DNA of 64,000 nt from JABMQB01 sp963666575 (lineage in GTDB: Bacteria > Bacteroidota > Bacteroidia > Bacteroidales > Prolixibacteraceae), in contig CAXXYG010000002.1 in assembly GCA_963666575.2 (NCBI GenBank), positions 1-64,000 of the forward strand, given 5' to 3'. Below, piece after piece: positions 1-8,226 of the stretch; positions within the stretch are counted from its first letter, which is position 1, and each line of letters opens with the position of its first letter. The notes under the pieces are model-generated. The model did no database searches. It saw nothing but the letters and a program-made list of their open reading frames with translations, and had not been told where the DNA came from. The position numbers were made by a program, and so were the translations under genes.

Positions 1-1890
1 CGTACTTCAACTGGTGAGTATGCAGGCCCTGATGGAGCTGGTTATACCGACCGTAACAATCCTGTACACGTCCAGGATTGGAACAAATGGGATGTTACTA
101 ACCGCTCGTATTTTTATGGAAATGCTTTTGCCGAAATTCAGCCAATAAAGAATTTGGTGATCAGAACTACCCTTGGTATTGATTATTCTGCTGTAAAACA
201 AAAAGATATCGACCCGACTTTTGTTGAAGGTTTCCTTCGCCGTTCAGTTAATGACCTGACAAATTACAGAAGTGACTTTACAAGTATTACATGGTCAAAT
301 ACTGCGACTTATGCACTTGAACTGGGTGAAAGTAAATTTAACTTCCTTTTAGGCCTCGAAGCTGTAAGCAACGATTTTTCTGATATGTCGGGTTATAAAG
401 AAGGTTTCTCTAGTCAGAATGAAGAATTCTTCGTTTTAAGTGCAGGTACACGTAATGGAAATACCGCAGGTTCAGGAACCAGCAGCCGGCTTTTTTCTCA
501 ATTCGGTAAAATCAATTATAATTTATCTGATAAATATTTAGCGTCAGTTACATTGCGTAGAGATGGTTCATCGCGTTTTGGATCTGATAATCGTTTTGGT
601 TTTTTCCCTGCTGTTACTTTCGGTTGGAGAATAAACGAAGAAAAATTTATGAGTGGAATGACTGATCTTTCTAATTTGAAATTGAGAATTGGAGCAGGAA
701 GAGTTGGTAACCAGGATATTGGTGATTTTGCGAGTCAAGGTTTATATGAGCCAAGATACGGTCCAACAGCTACTGAAGTTGGCTATACAGGACACGCTTT
801 CCAACAATGGTGGAATGTAGGTACTGCTTATGATCTTACTGGTGTTGATACAGGAAACTTACCTTCAGGTTTTGTTTCTATACAGGGAGCTAACCGGGGA
901 CTAAGATGGGAGACAACTGATGAGGTCAATGTAGGTATTGATTTTGGATTTTTAAATAGTAAAATTATGGGTTCATTTGATATTTTTACCCGTAAAACTA
1001 CTGATATCTTAATTCAACCTCCTATTGCTGCAGCTGTCGGCGAAGGGCAACTAAAATGGTTAAACGGAGCTACTCAGGCAAATAATGGATGGGAATTTAA
1101 CGTAAGCTATTATTCAGAAAAGAAAAATGATTTTTCTTATGCTGTAACTGCTGGAGCCAGTCATTTTGTAGATGAGATTACCGAATTACCTGAAGAGGTT
1201 AGGACAGCATATCCTGGAAACTCAGAGCAAACAATTATTGGCCATTCACAATTTTCAATTTTCGGATATGTTACGGATGGTATTTTCCAAAACCAAGCCG
1301 AAGTTGATTCCCATGCTGACCAGGTAGGAGCTGGGCCAGGTAGAATTCGGTATGTTGATTTAAATAATGATGGCGTTATTAGTTCACTTGACCAGAAATT
1401 TATTGGAACAACTCTTCCTAGCCTGGAATATAGCTTACGTATCGATTTAAATTACAAAAACTTCGACTTCTCTGCCTTTGGTTCAGGAGTAGCCGGACGG
1501 TTAAGTTATGACTCTTATATCTACTATAACAATTTTGTTAAAGGTCGTGAAAATGGTGGTGTTGGCCTGTTAAATGCCTGGACTCCTCAAAACTCAAGCT
1601 CTACTATTCCTGCTGTTACCCTATCCGATCCAAACAATGAATCCAGAACATCAGATTATTTCTATGTAAATTCATCCTATTTCAAACTTAGGAATGTACA
1701 GTTGGGTTATACTATGCCTGCATCTATCGTACATGAAATTGGTTTGGAAAAAGTAAGATTTTATGTAATGGCTGATAACTTGTTCTGGATTGATACGAAA
1801 GATTTTACAGGCCCAGATCCTGAAAGGCAAGGAAATAATTCGATTCCTGTTCCAACAACCTATTCAGTTGGTTTAAATGTATCTTTTTAA
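1..1890 (+). CDS. SusC/RagA-family TonB-dependent outer-membrane receptor (5' end missing)
   Basis: The frame is open from base 1, so this is the C-terminal 629 residues of a receptor that normally has about 1000; the signal peptide, carboxypeptidase-like domain and plug lie outside the window. What remains is the beta-barrel with typical SusC features: LRRDGSSRFG, FGWRINEEKFM, the EFNVSYY repair region, RYVDLNNDGVI (an EF-hand-like loop) and a C-terminal YSVGLNVSF ending in Phe, the outer-membrane insertion signal. SusC barrels import oligosaccharides with a SusD lid, and a SusD gene follows after 20 bp, so the two almost certainly form one complex. The family is certain; the substrate can only be guessed from the neighbouring enzymes. 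Confidence 0.95.
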   Translation, partial: RTSTGEYAGPDGAGYTDRNNPVHVQDWNKWDVTNRSYFYGNAFAEIQPIKNLVIRTTLGIDYSAVKQKDIDPTFVEGFLRRSVNDLTNYRSDFTSITWSNTATYALELGESKFNFLLGLEAVSNDFSDMSGYKEGFSSQNEEFFVLSAGTRNGNTAGSGTSSRLFSQFGKINYNLSDKYLASVTLRRDGSSRFGSDNRFGFFPAVTFGWRINEEKFMSGMTDLSNLKLRIGAGRVGNQDIGDFASQGLYEPRYGPTATEVGYTGHAFQQWWNVGTAYDLTGVDTGNLPSGFVSIQGANRGLRWETTDEVNVGIDFGFLNSKIMGSFDIFTRKTTDILIQPPIAAAVGEGQLKWLNGATQANNGWEFNVSYYSEKKNDFSYAVTAGASHFVDEITELPEEVRTAYPGNSEQTIIGHSQFSIFGYVTDGIFQNQAEVDSHADQVGAGPGRIRYVDLNNDGVISSLDQKFIGTTLPSLEYSLRIDLNYKNFDFSAFGSGVAGRLSYDSYIYYNNFVKGRENGGVGLLNAWTPQNSSSTIPAVTLSDPNNESRTSDYFYVNSSYFKLRNVQLGYTMPASIVHEIGLEKVRFYVMADNLFWIDTKDFTGPDPERQGNNSIPVPTTYSVGLNVSF

Positions 1891-1910
1891 TTAATTAAAA
1901 AATAAGAATC

Positions 1911-3650
1911 ATGAAATTCAAAAATATAAATCTTGCTTTAGCCATATTGGTGTTACTGTTTAGTGCATCATGTAGTGATTACCTTGATACGTTGCCGCAG
2001 GGAACAATTGCTGAAGGTGCGGCTACCCCTGAAAGTGCTGATGGATTGGTTACTGCTGCCTATGCAGGAATAAGTAATGAAGATATCAGCGGGCCAATGA
2101 CAAGTATGTGGGGATATGGAAGTGTACGTTCGGATGATGCCTATAAAGGTGGTGGTGGAACCGGTGATATTATCGATTTATTCTATTATGAATTGTATAA
2201 TTTAACTACCCCTGATCAAAACTGGGAGCACCGTTTTACATGGGAAAATTTCTACTGGGCTATTTCTCGTGCTAATTCTGCCTTGGTATCACTTCAGGAA
2301 CTGAGCGATGAAGAGATGCCTGCAAGACAAAGCAGAATAGCCGAAACACGCTTTTTACGTGCTCACAGCCATTTTATGTTGAAAGTGCTTTTTAAATATA
2401 TCCCTTATATCACAGAGGATTTATCGAGTGATGAGATAATTACAACATCTAATAAACTGTATTCAAATGATGAGCTTTGGAATAAAATTGCAGAAGATTT
2501 TCAATATGCAATGGATAATTTACCGGAAACTCAATCAGAAATTGGAAGAATAAATAAATATGCTGCGGCTGCTTATTTAGCTAAAGTCAGGCTATACCAG
2601 GCTTATGAGCAGGATGAAAATAACCAGGTTACTACTATCAACCAATCGAGATTACAGGAAGTTATTACTTTAACTGAAATGGTTAAAAATTCAGGAAAAT
2701 ATGGCTTGGAACCAGATTATGCCAATAACTATTTGTATGGATATGATAACGGGCCAGAGTCTATATTTGCCATTCAATTCTCTATCGCCGATGGAACATC
2801 AGCAGGGCGTGTGAGTTATGTCACAGGTATAAACTACCCTCATGGAATGCCGCTATTTAGTTGCTGTGGATTTCATCAACCCAGCCAAAACCTGGTGAAT
2901 GCTTATGGCACTGATGAAAATGGATTACCCAAATTTAATACCTTCAATGATGTTATTCTGGATGAAACAAATATTACCTCCAATGGGGTTACTGTAGATC
3001 CACGAATTGACCATTCAGTAGGGATACCCGGGCATCCATACAAATACCGCAACGAGCCTGTCTATATCTATAGTAAAAGCTGGGTGCGGGACCCAGGTGT
3101 TTATGGATTCTTTCACAGTATGAAAGAACAGCAGGCCGCTGAAAGTCCTGGATTTTATAAAAACGGGCCGTTTATTGGAGCCTCTAAAAATATTGATATT
3201 ATCCGTTATGCCGATGTTTTACTGATGCAGGCCGAAGCTTATATTGAATTAGGCCAGCAGGATAAGGCAATGCCTCTGATAAATGAAGTGAGGAATAGAG
3301 CTGCCAATAGTACCGATAGGTTAGTTTTTGCTGATGGCACTCCCATTTCCAATTACAAAATCAGCCTGTACGATGGTGAAAATTTACCTTGGACACAGGA
3401 AAATGCAAGAATGGCTTTGATATGGGAGAGAAGATTGGAATTTGCATTAGAAAGCCCGCGTTATTTTGATCTGGTACGTTGGGGAATCGCAGCCGATGTG
3501 TTGAATGATTACCTCGAAACAGAAAGTACCCGTAGGGATTATTTATCGGTAGGCGAATTTACTCCTGGAAGAGATGAATATTATCCTATCCCTCAACAGG
3601 AAATAGATTTCACAAAAGGCTTATATGAGCAAAATGTTGGTTATAATTAA
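1911..3650 (+). CDS. SusD/RagB-family nutrient-binding outer-membrane lipoprotein
   Basis: The protein has 579 residues. The N-terminus is a lipoprotein signal with lipobox FSASC (Cys21) followed by SDYLDTLPQG, the classic SusD opening. The middle shows TPR-like helices (RFLRAHSHFMLKVLF, AAAAYLAKVRLYQAY) and the C-terminus has IIRYADVLLMQAEAYIELG, NEVRNRA and WERRLEFALESPRYFDLVRWG, all diagnostic of SusD. It should sit as a hinged lid on the SusC barrel and bind glycan at the cell surface. It follows susC directly and is followed by a strong hairpin (3681-3714), which suggests the receptor pair can be transcribed separately from the enzymes downstream. Confidence 0.96.
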   Translation: MKFKNINLALAILVLLFSASCSDYLDTLPQGTIAEGAATPESADGLVTAAYAGISNEDISGPMTSMWGYGSVRSDDAYKGGGGTGDIIDLFYYELYNLTTPDQNWEHRFTWENFYWAISRANSALVSLQELSDEEMPARQSRIAETRFLRAHSHFMLKVLFKYIPYITEDLSSDEIITTSNKLYSNDELWNKIAEDFQYAMDNLPETQSEIGRINKYAAAAYLAKVRLYQAYEQDENNQVTTINQSRLQEVITLTEMVKNSGKYGLEPDYANNYLYGYDNGPESIFAIQFSIADGTSAGRVSYVTGINYPHGMPLFSCCGFHQPSQNLVNAYGTDENGLPKFNTFNDVILDETNITSNGVTVDPRIDHSVGIPGHPYKYRNEPVYIYSKSWVRDPGVYGFFHSMKEQQAAESPGFYKNGPFIGASKNIDIIRYADVLLMQAEAYIELGQQDKAMPLINEVRNRAANSTDRLVFADGTPISNYKISLYDGENLPWTQENARMALIWERRLEFALESPRYFDLVRWGIAADVLNDYLETESTRRDYLSVGEFTPGRDEYYPIPQQEIDFTKGLYEQNVGYN

Positions 3651-3680
3651 CTGATCTTTAAAATCTTGTATATTTGAATT

Positions 3681-3714
3681 ATTGCATGAAGGAAGTTGTT
3701 TTCCTTCATGCAAT
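3681..3714 (+). terminator. Perfect 14-bp hairpin after susD
   Basis: ATTGCATGAAGGAA (3681-3694) pairs exactly with 3701-3714 around a 6-base loop. No long T-tract follows, so it may act as an attenuator or a 3'-end stabiliser that keeps susCD mRNA more abundant than the downstream enzyme genes. A TAnnTTTG-like box (TATATTTG, 3669-3676) lies just upstream of it. Confidence 0.6.
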
Positions 3715-3745
3715 ATCGAATTACCGGCCAATTAAAATCTAATGT

Positions 3746-5257
3746 ATGAAGAAAATTGTTCCAATAAAGTTGTTGGTATTACTAGTGATTTTGGGTGGAT
3801 GTAATTTTAAACAGAAAGTTCAAACAAAGCATCCGGGGATCCATTTCACATTAGGGGATTCGGTTTGCCTAAAATCGCCGAAAGGGCTTATTTTTTATGG
3901 TGGGAAGTATCATTTATTTTATCAATATAAAAATGATAGCCAGTTAAATTGGGGACTCGCAGCAAGTGGAGATATGATTAACTGGAAAAATGTGGCTTCT
4001 GAACTTCAACCAAATTTGTTAAGTGGGTTAGGGTCAGGAAGCATTATTACCGATTGGGACAATATTTCAGGGAAAGGTGACCGGTCTTCCCCGCTGCTGG
4101 TTTTTTATACAGGTTATTCAGGCGAAATTGGACAAAACTACGAGCAAAACCACAATGGGCAAAATATCTCAATGGCTTATAGTAATGACGATGGGTTAAC
4201 ATGGAAATGTGGTGAAGATGTTCCTGTTCTGCTTGAAAATGCCCCAAAAAAAATAAATGACCTGAAGGTGTTTTGGCACGAAGAGATTCAAAGATGGGTA
4301 ATGGTGACTCTTTCAAGTTATGACCTGAGGTTTTATTCTTCTGTTGACCTGATTAACTGGAGCTATGAGTACATGTTTGAAGCTTATACAGGTTTGGTAA
4401 AAGGGAAAGGAAAACATATCGAATTTTTCCCGGTTGATGTAGAAGGATCATATGAACGGAAATGGGTGCTATTAATTAGTGTTGATGCCGGATCTCCAAA
4501 CCAATCGGGTGGTATACAATATTTTATAGGTGATTTTGATGGTTATTCATTCAACTGTCAGGGCAGGCAATTGAACTGGCTCGATCATGGGAGCGATAAT
4601 TATGCAGGTGTCTGTTTGTCAAATTACCAGAAATCAGGTAAGCCTTTATATTATTTGGGATGGGTATATAGTAACCGCTACGGGATTGACGGAGATTGTA
4701 CAGCAGATAAAAATTATTATACCATTCCTCGAAAATTTTCAGTTATAAAAAAACATAATAGTTATTTTCTTATTTCTAATCCAATTGATGGTTTAGAAAA
4801 AAATAAAAAACTTATATCCGAAACTTCATTTTCAGGCAAACTTGAAATTGAAAATAAATTTACCTCCCCACAGGAAATAAACTTGTCATTTAATGTAAGC
4901 AATAAATTACATTCTGACTTCCCGGAAGTTTTTGGTATTCAGCTTTCGAACAATGCGAATAAAGAAAAATTGACAATTGGATATAATAGTAGAGGGCATT
5001 ATTTTTTTATTTCAGAGAAAGTTGTGGGCATGGGGATAGATAATATCAGTTTCTCACAATATATAATCGAACAGCCTTTAATGGATATAAAAGTGATAGT
5101 TGATTATCCTACTGTAGAAATGTTTGCAATGGATGGGTCAATTGTTTTAACTCAAAGGTTACAAACCCCGGCACCATGGAAAAAGAAGGTGCTTTTTACG
5201 GAAAGGGGCAATATTGAATTTAAAGGTGGTAGTTTAATCGGCTTAAGTAAAAATTAA
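3746..5257 (+). CDS. GH32-like fructan-hydrolase-fold lipoprotein lacking the nucleophile Asp
   Basis: The protein has 503 residues with lipobox ILGGC (Cys19). GH32 landmarks are plain: GLIFYGGKYHLFYQY, WGLAASGDMINW (about 69-80), SGSIITDWDNISG, YSNDDGLTW, QYFIGDFDGYSF and a C-terminal beta-sandwich. The family's WMNDPNG motif, which carries the catalytic nucleophile, reads CLKSPKG (41-47), so Ser44 replaces Asp. The RDP motif reads NDL (Asp172 kept), and the acid/base Glu of the EC motif survives as Glu226 in IEFFP. Known GH32 enzymes hydrolyse beta-fructosides, but with this change retaining hydrolysis is unlikely. A surface glycan-binding role or an altered mechanism are inferences. It sits between susD and a redoxin lipoprotein in the same direction. 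Confidence 0.85.
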   Translation: MKKIVPIKLLVLLVILGGCNFKQKVQTKHPGIHFTLGDSVCLKSPKGLIFYGGKYHLFYQYKNDSQLNWGLAASGDMINWKNVASELQPNLLSGLGSGSIITDWDNISGKGDRSSPLLVFYTGYSGEIGQNYEQNHNGQNISMAYSNDDGLTWKCGEDVPVLLENAPKKINDLKVFWHEEIQRWVMVTLSSYDLRFYSSVDLINWSYEYMFEAYTGLVKGKGKHIEFFPVDVEGSYERKWVLLISVDAGSPNQSGGIQYFIGDFDGYSFNCQGRQLNWLDHGSDNYAGVCLSNYQKSGKPLYYLGWVYSNRYGIDGDCTADKNYYTIPRKFSVIKKHNSYFLISNPIDGLEKNKKLISETSFSGKLEIENKFTSPQEINLSFNVSNKLHSDFPEVFGIQLSNNANKEKLTIGYNSRGHYFFISEKVVGMGIDNISFSQYIIEQPLMDIKVIVDYPTVEMFAMDGSIVLTQRLQTPAPWKKKVLFTERGNIEFKGGSLIGLSKN

Positions 5258-5308
5258 AATATTCATTTTTATAAAAAAAGTTATTTAACGTATTTTAATA
5301 CCAACAAA

Positions 5309-6505
5309 ATGAATAAAACTGTAAAATATTATGTCAATTTTCTTTTAATCTTTTGTTTGGGGGTAATGGTCGTTTCGTGTTCCTCAAAACAGAAAAAAGA
5401 AAATAATGACTCAACAAAGGGATTTGTCCCCAATCTTCAACTTGTAGAAGAACAGAAACATGAAACCTTACCGATTGGAGCCAGTGCGCCCGATTTTACT
5501 TTACCTGACATCAATGGGGATATGGTGAGTTTAGGTGATTTCTCAAATGCTAAAGTACTGGTTGTTGTTTTTACTTGTGCACATTGTCCGACGGCTCAGG
5601 CATACGAAGACAGGTTAATTCAATTTACCGGAGATTATAAAAACAAAGGAGTCGGGGTAGTTGCCATCATGCCAAACAGTAACCTGGGGTTATCGCCTGA
5701 AGAGCTAGGATATACTGAATATGATGATTCTTTTGAAAATATGAAACGACGTGCTGAAGATAAAAAATTTAATTTTCCTTTTTTATATGATGGAGATGAC
5801 CACCATGTCTCGGTAAAATATGGGCCTACTACAACTCCGCATGTATTTATTTTTGATCAGGACAGGAAGTTGCAATACGCTGGGAATATTGATCAAAATG
5901 AAAAACCGGGAACAGGACATGGCGATAACCTAAGAGCTGCAACTGATGCAATTCTGGCTGAAAAAGTTGTGGAAAATCCGGTTACCAAGTCATTTGGATG
6001 TTCAATAAAATGGGCATGGAAATCAGGGTCGGTTGCAAGGATGAATAAAAATTGGCAGGAAAAACCGGTCGAATTGAATGAAATCAATATTGCAGGAATA
6101 CAAGATTTGATAAAAAATGACTCTAAGAAGCTGCGTTTAATTAATGTTTGGGCTACATGGTGCGGCCCGTGCATTGTTGAATATCCTGAGCTTGTGAAAT
6201 TACAGCGCACTTATGGTGCGCGCGATTTTGAATTTATCTCGGTCTCAGCTGACAAAATTTCAAACAAAGAAAATGTGCACGAGTTTCTTAAAAAATCATA
6301 TTCTGCATTAACCAATTATATTTATTCTGATGGTGATAAATATAAATTAATAGAAGCCGTTGATCCGGAATGGAGCGGAGCACTCCCATATACACTATTG
6401 ATTGAACCCGGTGGTAAAATTATATGGAAGTACCAGGGAGAAGTTGACCTTCCTGAATTAAAGAAAACCATTGTTGGCCATCCCTTGATAGGCCGTTATT
6501 TCTAA
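5309..6505 (+). CDS. Double redoxin lipoprotein (AhpC/TSA-like plus TlpA-like thioredoxin domain)
   Basis: The protein has 398 residues with lipobox VVSC (Cys24). The first redoxin domain (about 52-225) begins GASAPDFTLPD and holds a CAHC pair (Cys90, Cys93) where peroxiredoxin-like proteins have their active site. The second (about 255-398) is TlpA/ResA-like with WATWCGPC (Cys285, Cys288) and a cis-Pro region at ALPYTLL. Such envelope thioredoxins reduce disulfides or feed electrons to partner proteins. Its place inside a sugar-utilisation locus is typical of loci that also encode Gfo/Idh/MocA and DUF1080 proteins, so it may maintain one of the periplasmic partners. That partner role is an inference. 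Confidence 0.85.
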   Translation: MNKTVKYYVNFLLIFCLGVMVVSCSSKQKKENNDSTKGFVPNLQLVEEQKHETLPIGASAPDFTLPDINGDMVSLGDFSNAKVLVVVFTCAHCPTAQAYEDRLIQFTGDYKNKGVGVVAIMPNSNLGLSPEELGYTEYDDSFENMKRRAEDKKFNFPFLYDGDDHHVSVKYGPTTTPHVFIFDQDRKLQYAGNIDQNEKPGTGHGDNLRAATDAILAEKVVENPVTKSFGCSIKWAWKSGSVARMNKNWQEKPVELNEINIAGIQDLIKNDSKKLRLINVWATWCGPCIVEYPELVKLQRTYGARDFEFISVSADKISNKENVHEFLKKSYSALTNYIYSDGDKYKLIEAVDPEWSGALPYTLLIEPGGKIIWKYQGEVDLPELKKTIVGHPLIGRYF

Positions 6506-6552
6506 ACGAACAAAAATATTCTTATACAATAAACCAACTTATTTAATAAATT

Positions 6553-8112
6553 ATGAAACCTTTTTTTGTAGTATTTTTAATAGCTTTTTCATTTACAGCT
6601 TTTGCACAACAATCGGTAGGTGTTTTTCAGTTTAATGAAGATATTGGGCATCCAAAATTAGAAGGGGGAGCCAGTTATGATGAACAAACACAAACCTATA
6701 CTATTTCAGGTGCGGGGACCAATATTTGGTTTAATCGGGATGAATTTCATTACTTATATAATAAGTTGAGTGGTGATTTTATCCTTACAGCCGATTTTGA
6801 ATTCTCAGGAGATTTGCTAAATGCCAACGGCCACTGTAAAGTTGGTTGGATGGTAAGGGAGTCCAATGATGAAGGGGCTGCCAGTATGAATGCCGTAAAA
6901 CACTTCGACGGACTTTGCCTGCTCCAATGGAGGCCTTTTAGGGGTATGTTTATGCGTGACCCGCAGGAAGAGATCTTTTTTCCGAAAAAAGGAAGGGCAA
7001 AACAAACAATTCAACTTAAGAGGATTGGCAACACATTTACCATGAAAATGGCACACCCCGGGGAGCCACTTCAATTGGTCGGGTCGGCTGATATGGATTT
7101 AACCCCTGAAGTATTGGCGGGTATTTATATTTGTTCGCATGATTCGGATGCTGTTGCTAAGGCAACTGTCAGAAATGTGCGAATTGCCAAACCGATAATC
7201 AATAAATACAGTTCAAACCCTTATGTGGTAAACAAACCTGTGCAGGAAGTAACGGGAAGCTGCCAGCTTGAAATCCTTGATATATCAACAGGGAACAGAC
7301 AGATTATTTATGAGAGCAAAAGCAGGTTTGAAGCACCCAACTGGATGCCTGACGGGAAAAAGTTACTGTTTAACCAGGAAGGCCATTTATATACTATTCC
7401 TGTTATCGGCGGTACTCCTGAAATGTTAAATACAGGTTCAGTTACACGGAATAATAACGACCACGGGATTTCGTTTGACGGGAAAATGCTGGCCATTAGC
7501 AGCCACCGCGCTGGCCTTCCGGGAGGAGGTTCAACCGTATATACTTTACCTATTTCAGGGGGTGAACCCAAATTAGTTACACAAAATACACCCTCATATT
7601 TTCATGGCTGGAATCCAAATGGCAAAGAACTATCCATTGTGGCACAACGGGACGGGAAAGATATTTACAACATTTATAAAGTTTCTGTTAAAGACGGAAA
7701 AGAAACTGTTTTAACATCCAATAAAATTGGCCATGTTGACGGGTGTGAATATTCACCTGACGGCAAGTATATTTATTACAACTCTAATATTTCGGGTACA
7801 ATGCAGGTATGGCGGATGAAAAACGATGGTTCGGATAAAGAACAATTAACTTTTGATGAATTTCATAACTGGTTTCCACATATTTCTCCTGATGGCAATT
7901 TAATGGTGTTTCTTTCTTATCCGCAAGATATTGACCCTAAAGGACATCCTTTTTACAAGGAGGTGATGTTACGTGTTATGAGGCTGAATGCGCCAGGTGC
8001 ACCAAAAGTTGTTGCACACCTTTATGGCGGGCAGGGTACTATAAATGTAAATTCGTGGTCACCCGACAGTAAACGTATTGCTTTTGTAAGTAACACCGGT
8101 GCCGATTTTTAA
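6553..8112 (+). CDS. Secreted lectin-like plus PD40/TolB-type beta-propeller protein (paralogue 1)
   Basis: The protein has 519 residues with a Sec signal ending FTAFAQ. The N-terminal part (about 20-200) looks like a concanavalin-type jelly roll of the DUF1349/LamG sort (GAGTNIWFNRDE, HPGEPLQLVGSA). The rest (about 230-519) is a WD40-like PD40 propeller with repeated blades such as APNWMPDGKKLLFN, CEYSPDGKYIYYNS and HISPDGNLMVFLSY. These are often annotated as TolB-like, but nothing here ties it to the Tol-Pal system. In this setting a periplasmic glycan- or partner-binding role is more likely. It is strikingly similar to the gene at 11920-13431, and the two flank the GH2 and DUF1080 genes. 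Confidence 0.8.
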   Translation: MKPFFVVFLIAFSFTAFAQQSVGVFQFNEDIGHPKLEGGASYDEQTQTYTISGAGTNIWFNRDEFHYLYNKLSGDFILTADFEFSGDLLNANGHCKVGWMVRESNDEGAASMNAVKHFDGLCLLQWRPFRGMFMRDPQEEIFFPKKGRAKQTIQLKRIGNTFTMKMAHPGEPLQLVGSADMDLTPEVLAGIYICSHDSDAVAKATVRNVRIAKPIINKYSSNPYVVNKPVQEVTGSCQLEILDISTGNRQIIYESKSRFEAPNWMPDGKKLLFNQEGHLYTIPVIGGTPEMLNTGSVTRNNNDHGISFDGKMLAISSHRAGLPGGGSTVYTLPISGGEPKLVTQNTPSYFHGWNPNGKELSIVAQRDGKDIYNIYKVSVKDGKETVLTSNKIGHVDGCEYSPDGKYIYYNSNISGTMQVWRMKNDGSDKEQLTFDEFHNWFPHISPDGNLMVFLSYPQDIDPKGHPFYKEVMLRVMRLNAPGAPKVVAHLYGGQGTINVNSWSPDSKRIAFVSNTGADF

Positions 8113-8118
8113 CTAAAA

Positions 8119-8202
8119 ATGAAAAAGGTAGTTAAGTTGTGGTTAGTATGTGGGGTACCCTATTTTACATCTGCACAAAATTGCCTCAATAAAATATATT
8201 AA
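8119..8202 (+). other. 27-codon ORF resembling a bare signal peptide; possible gene remnant
   Basis: ATG at 8119 opens MKKVVKLWLVCGVPY then FTSAQN and stops at 8202. It has a basic n-region, a hydrophobic core and an SAQ cleavage-like end, just like the signals of its neighbours, then breaks off. It could be the remaining 5' end of a deleted secreted-protein gene or a chance ORF. No continuation was found in the other frames. Confidence 0.3.
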
Positions 8203-8226
8203 AATAGAAAAATAAAATACAATCGA

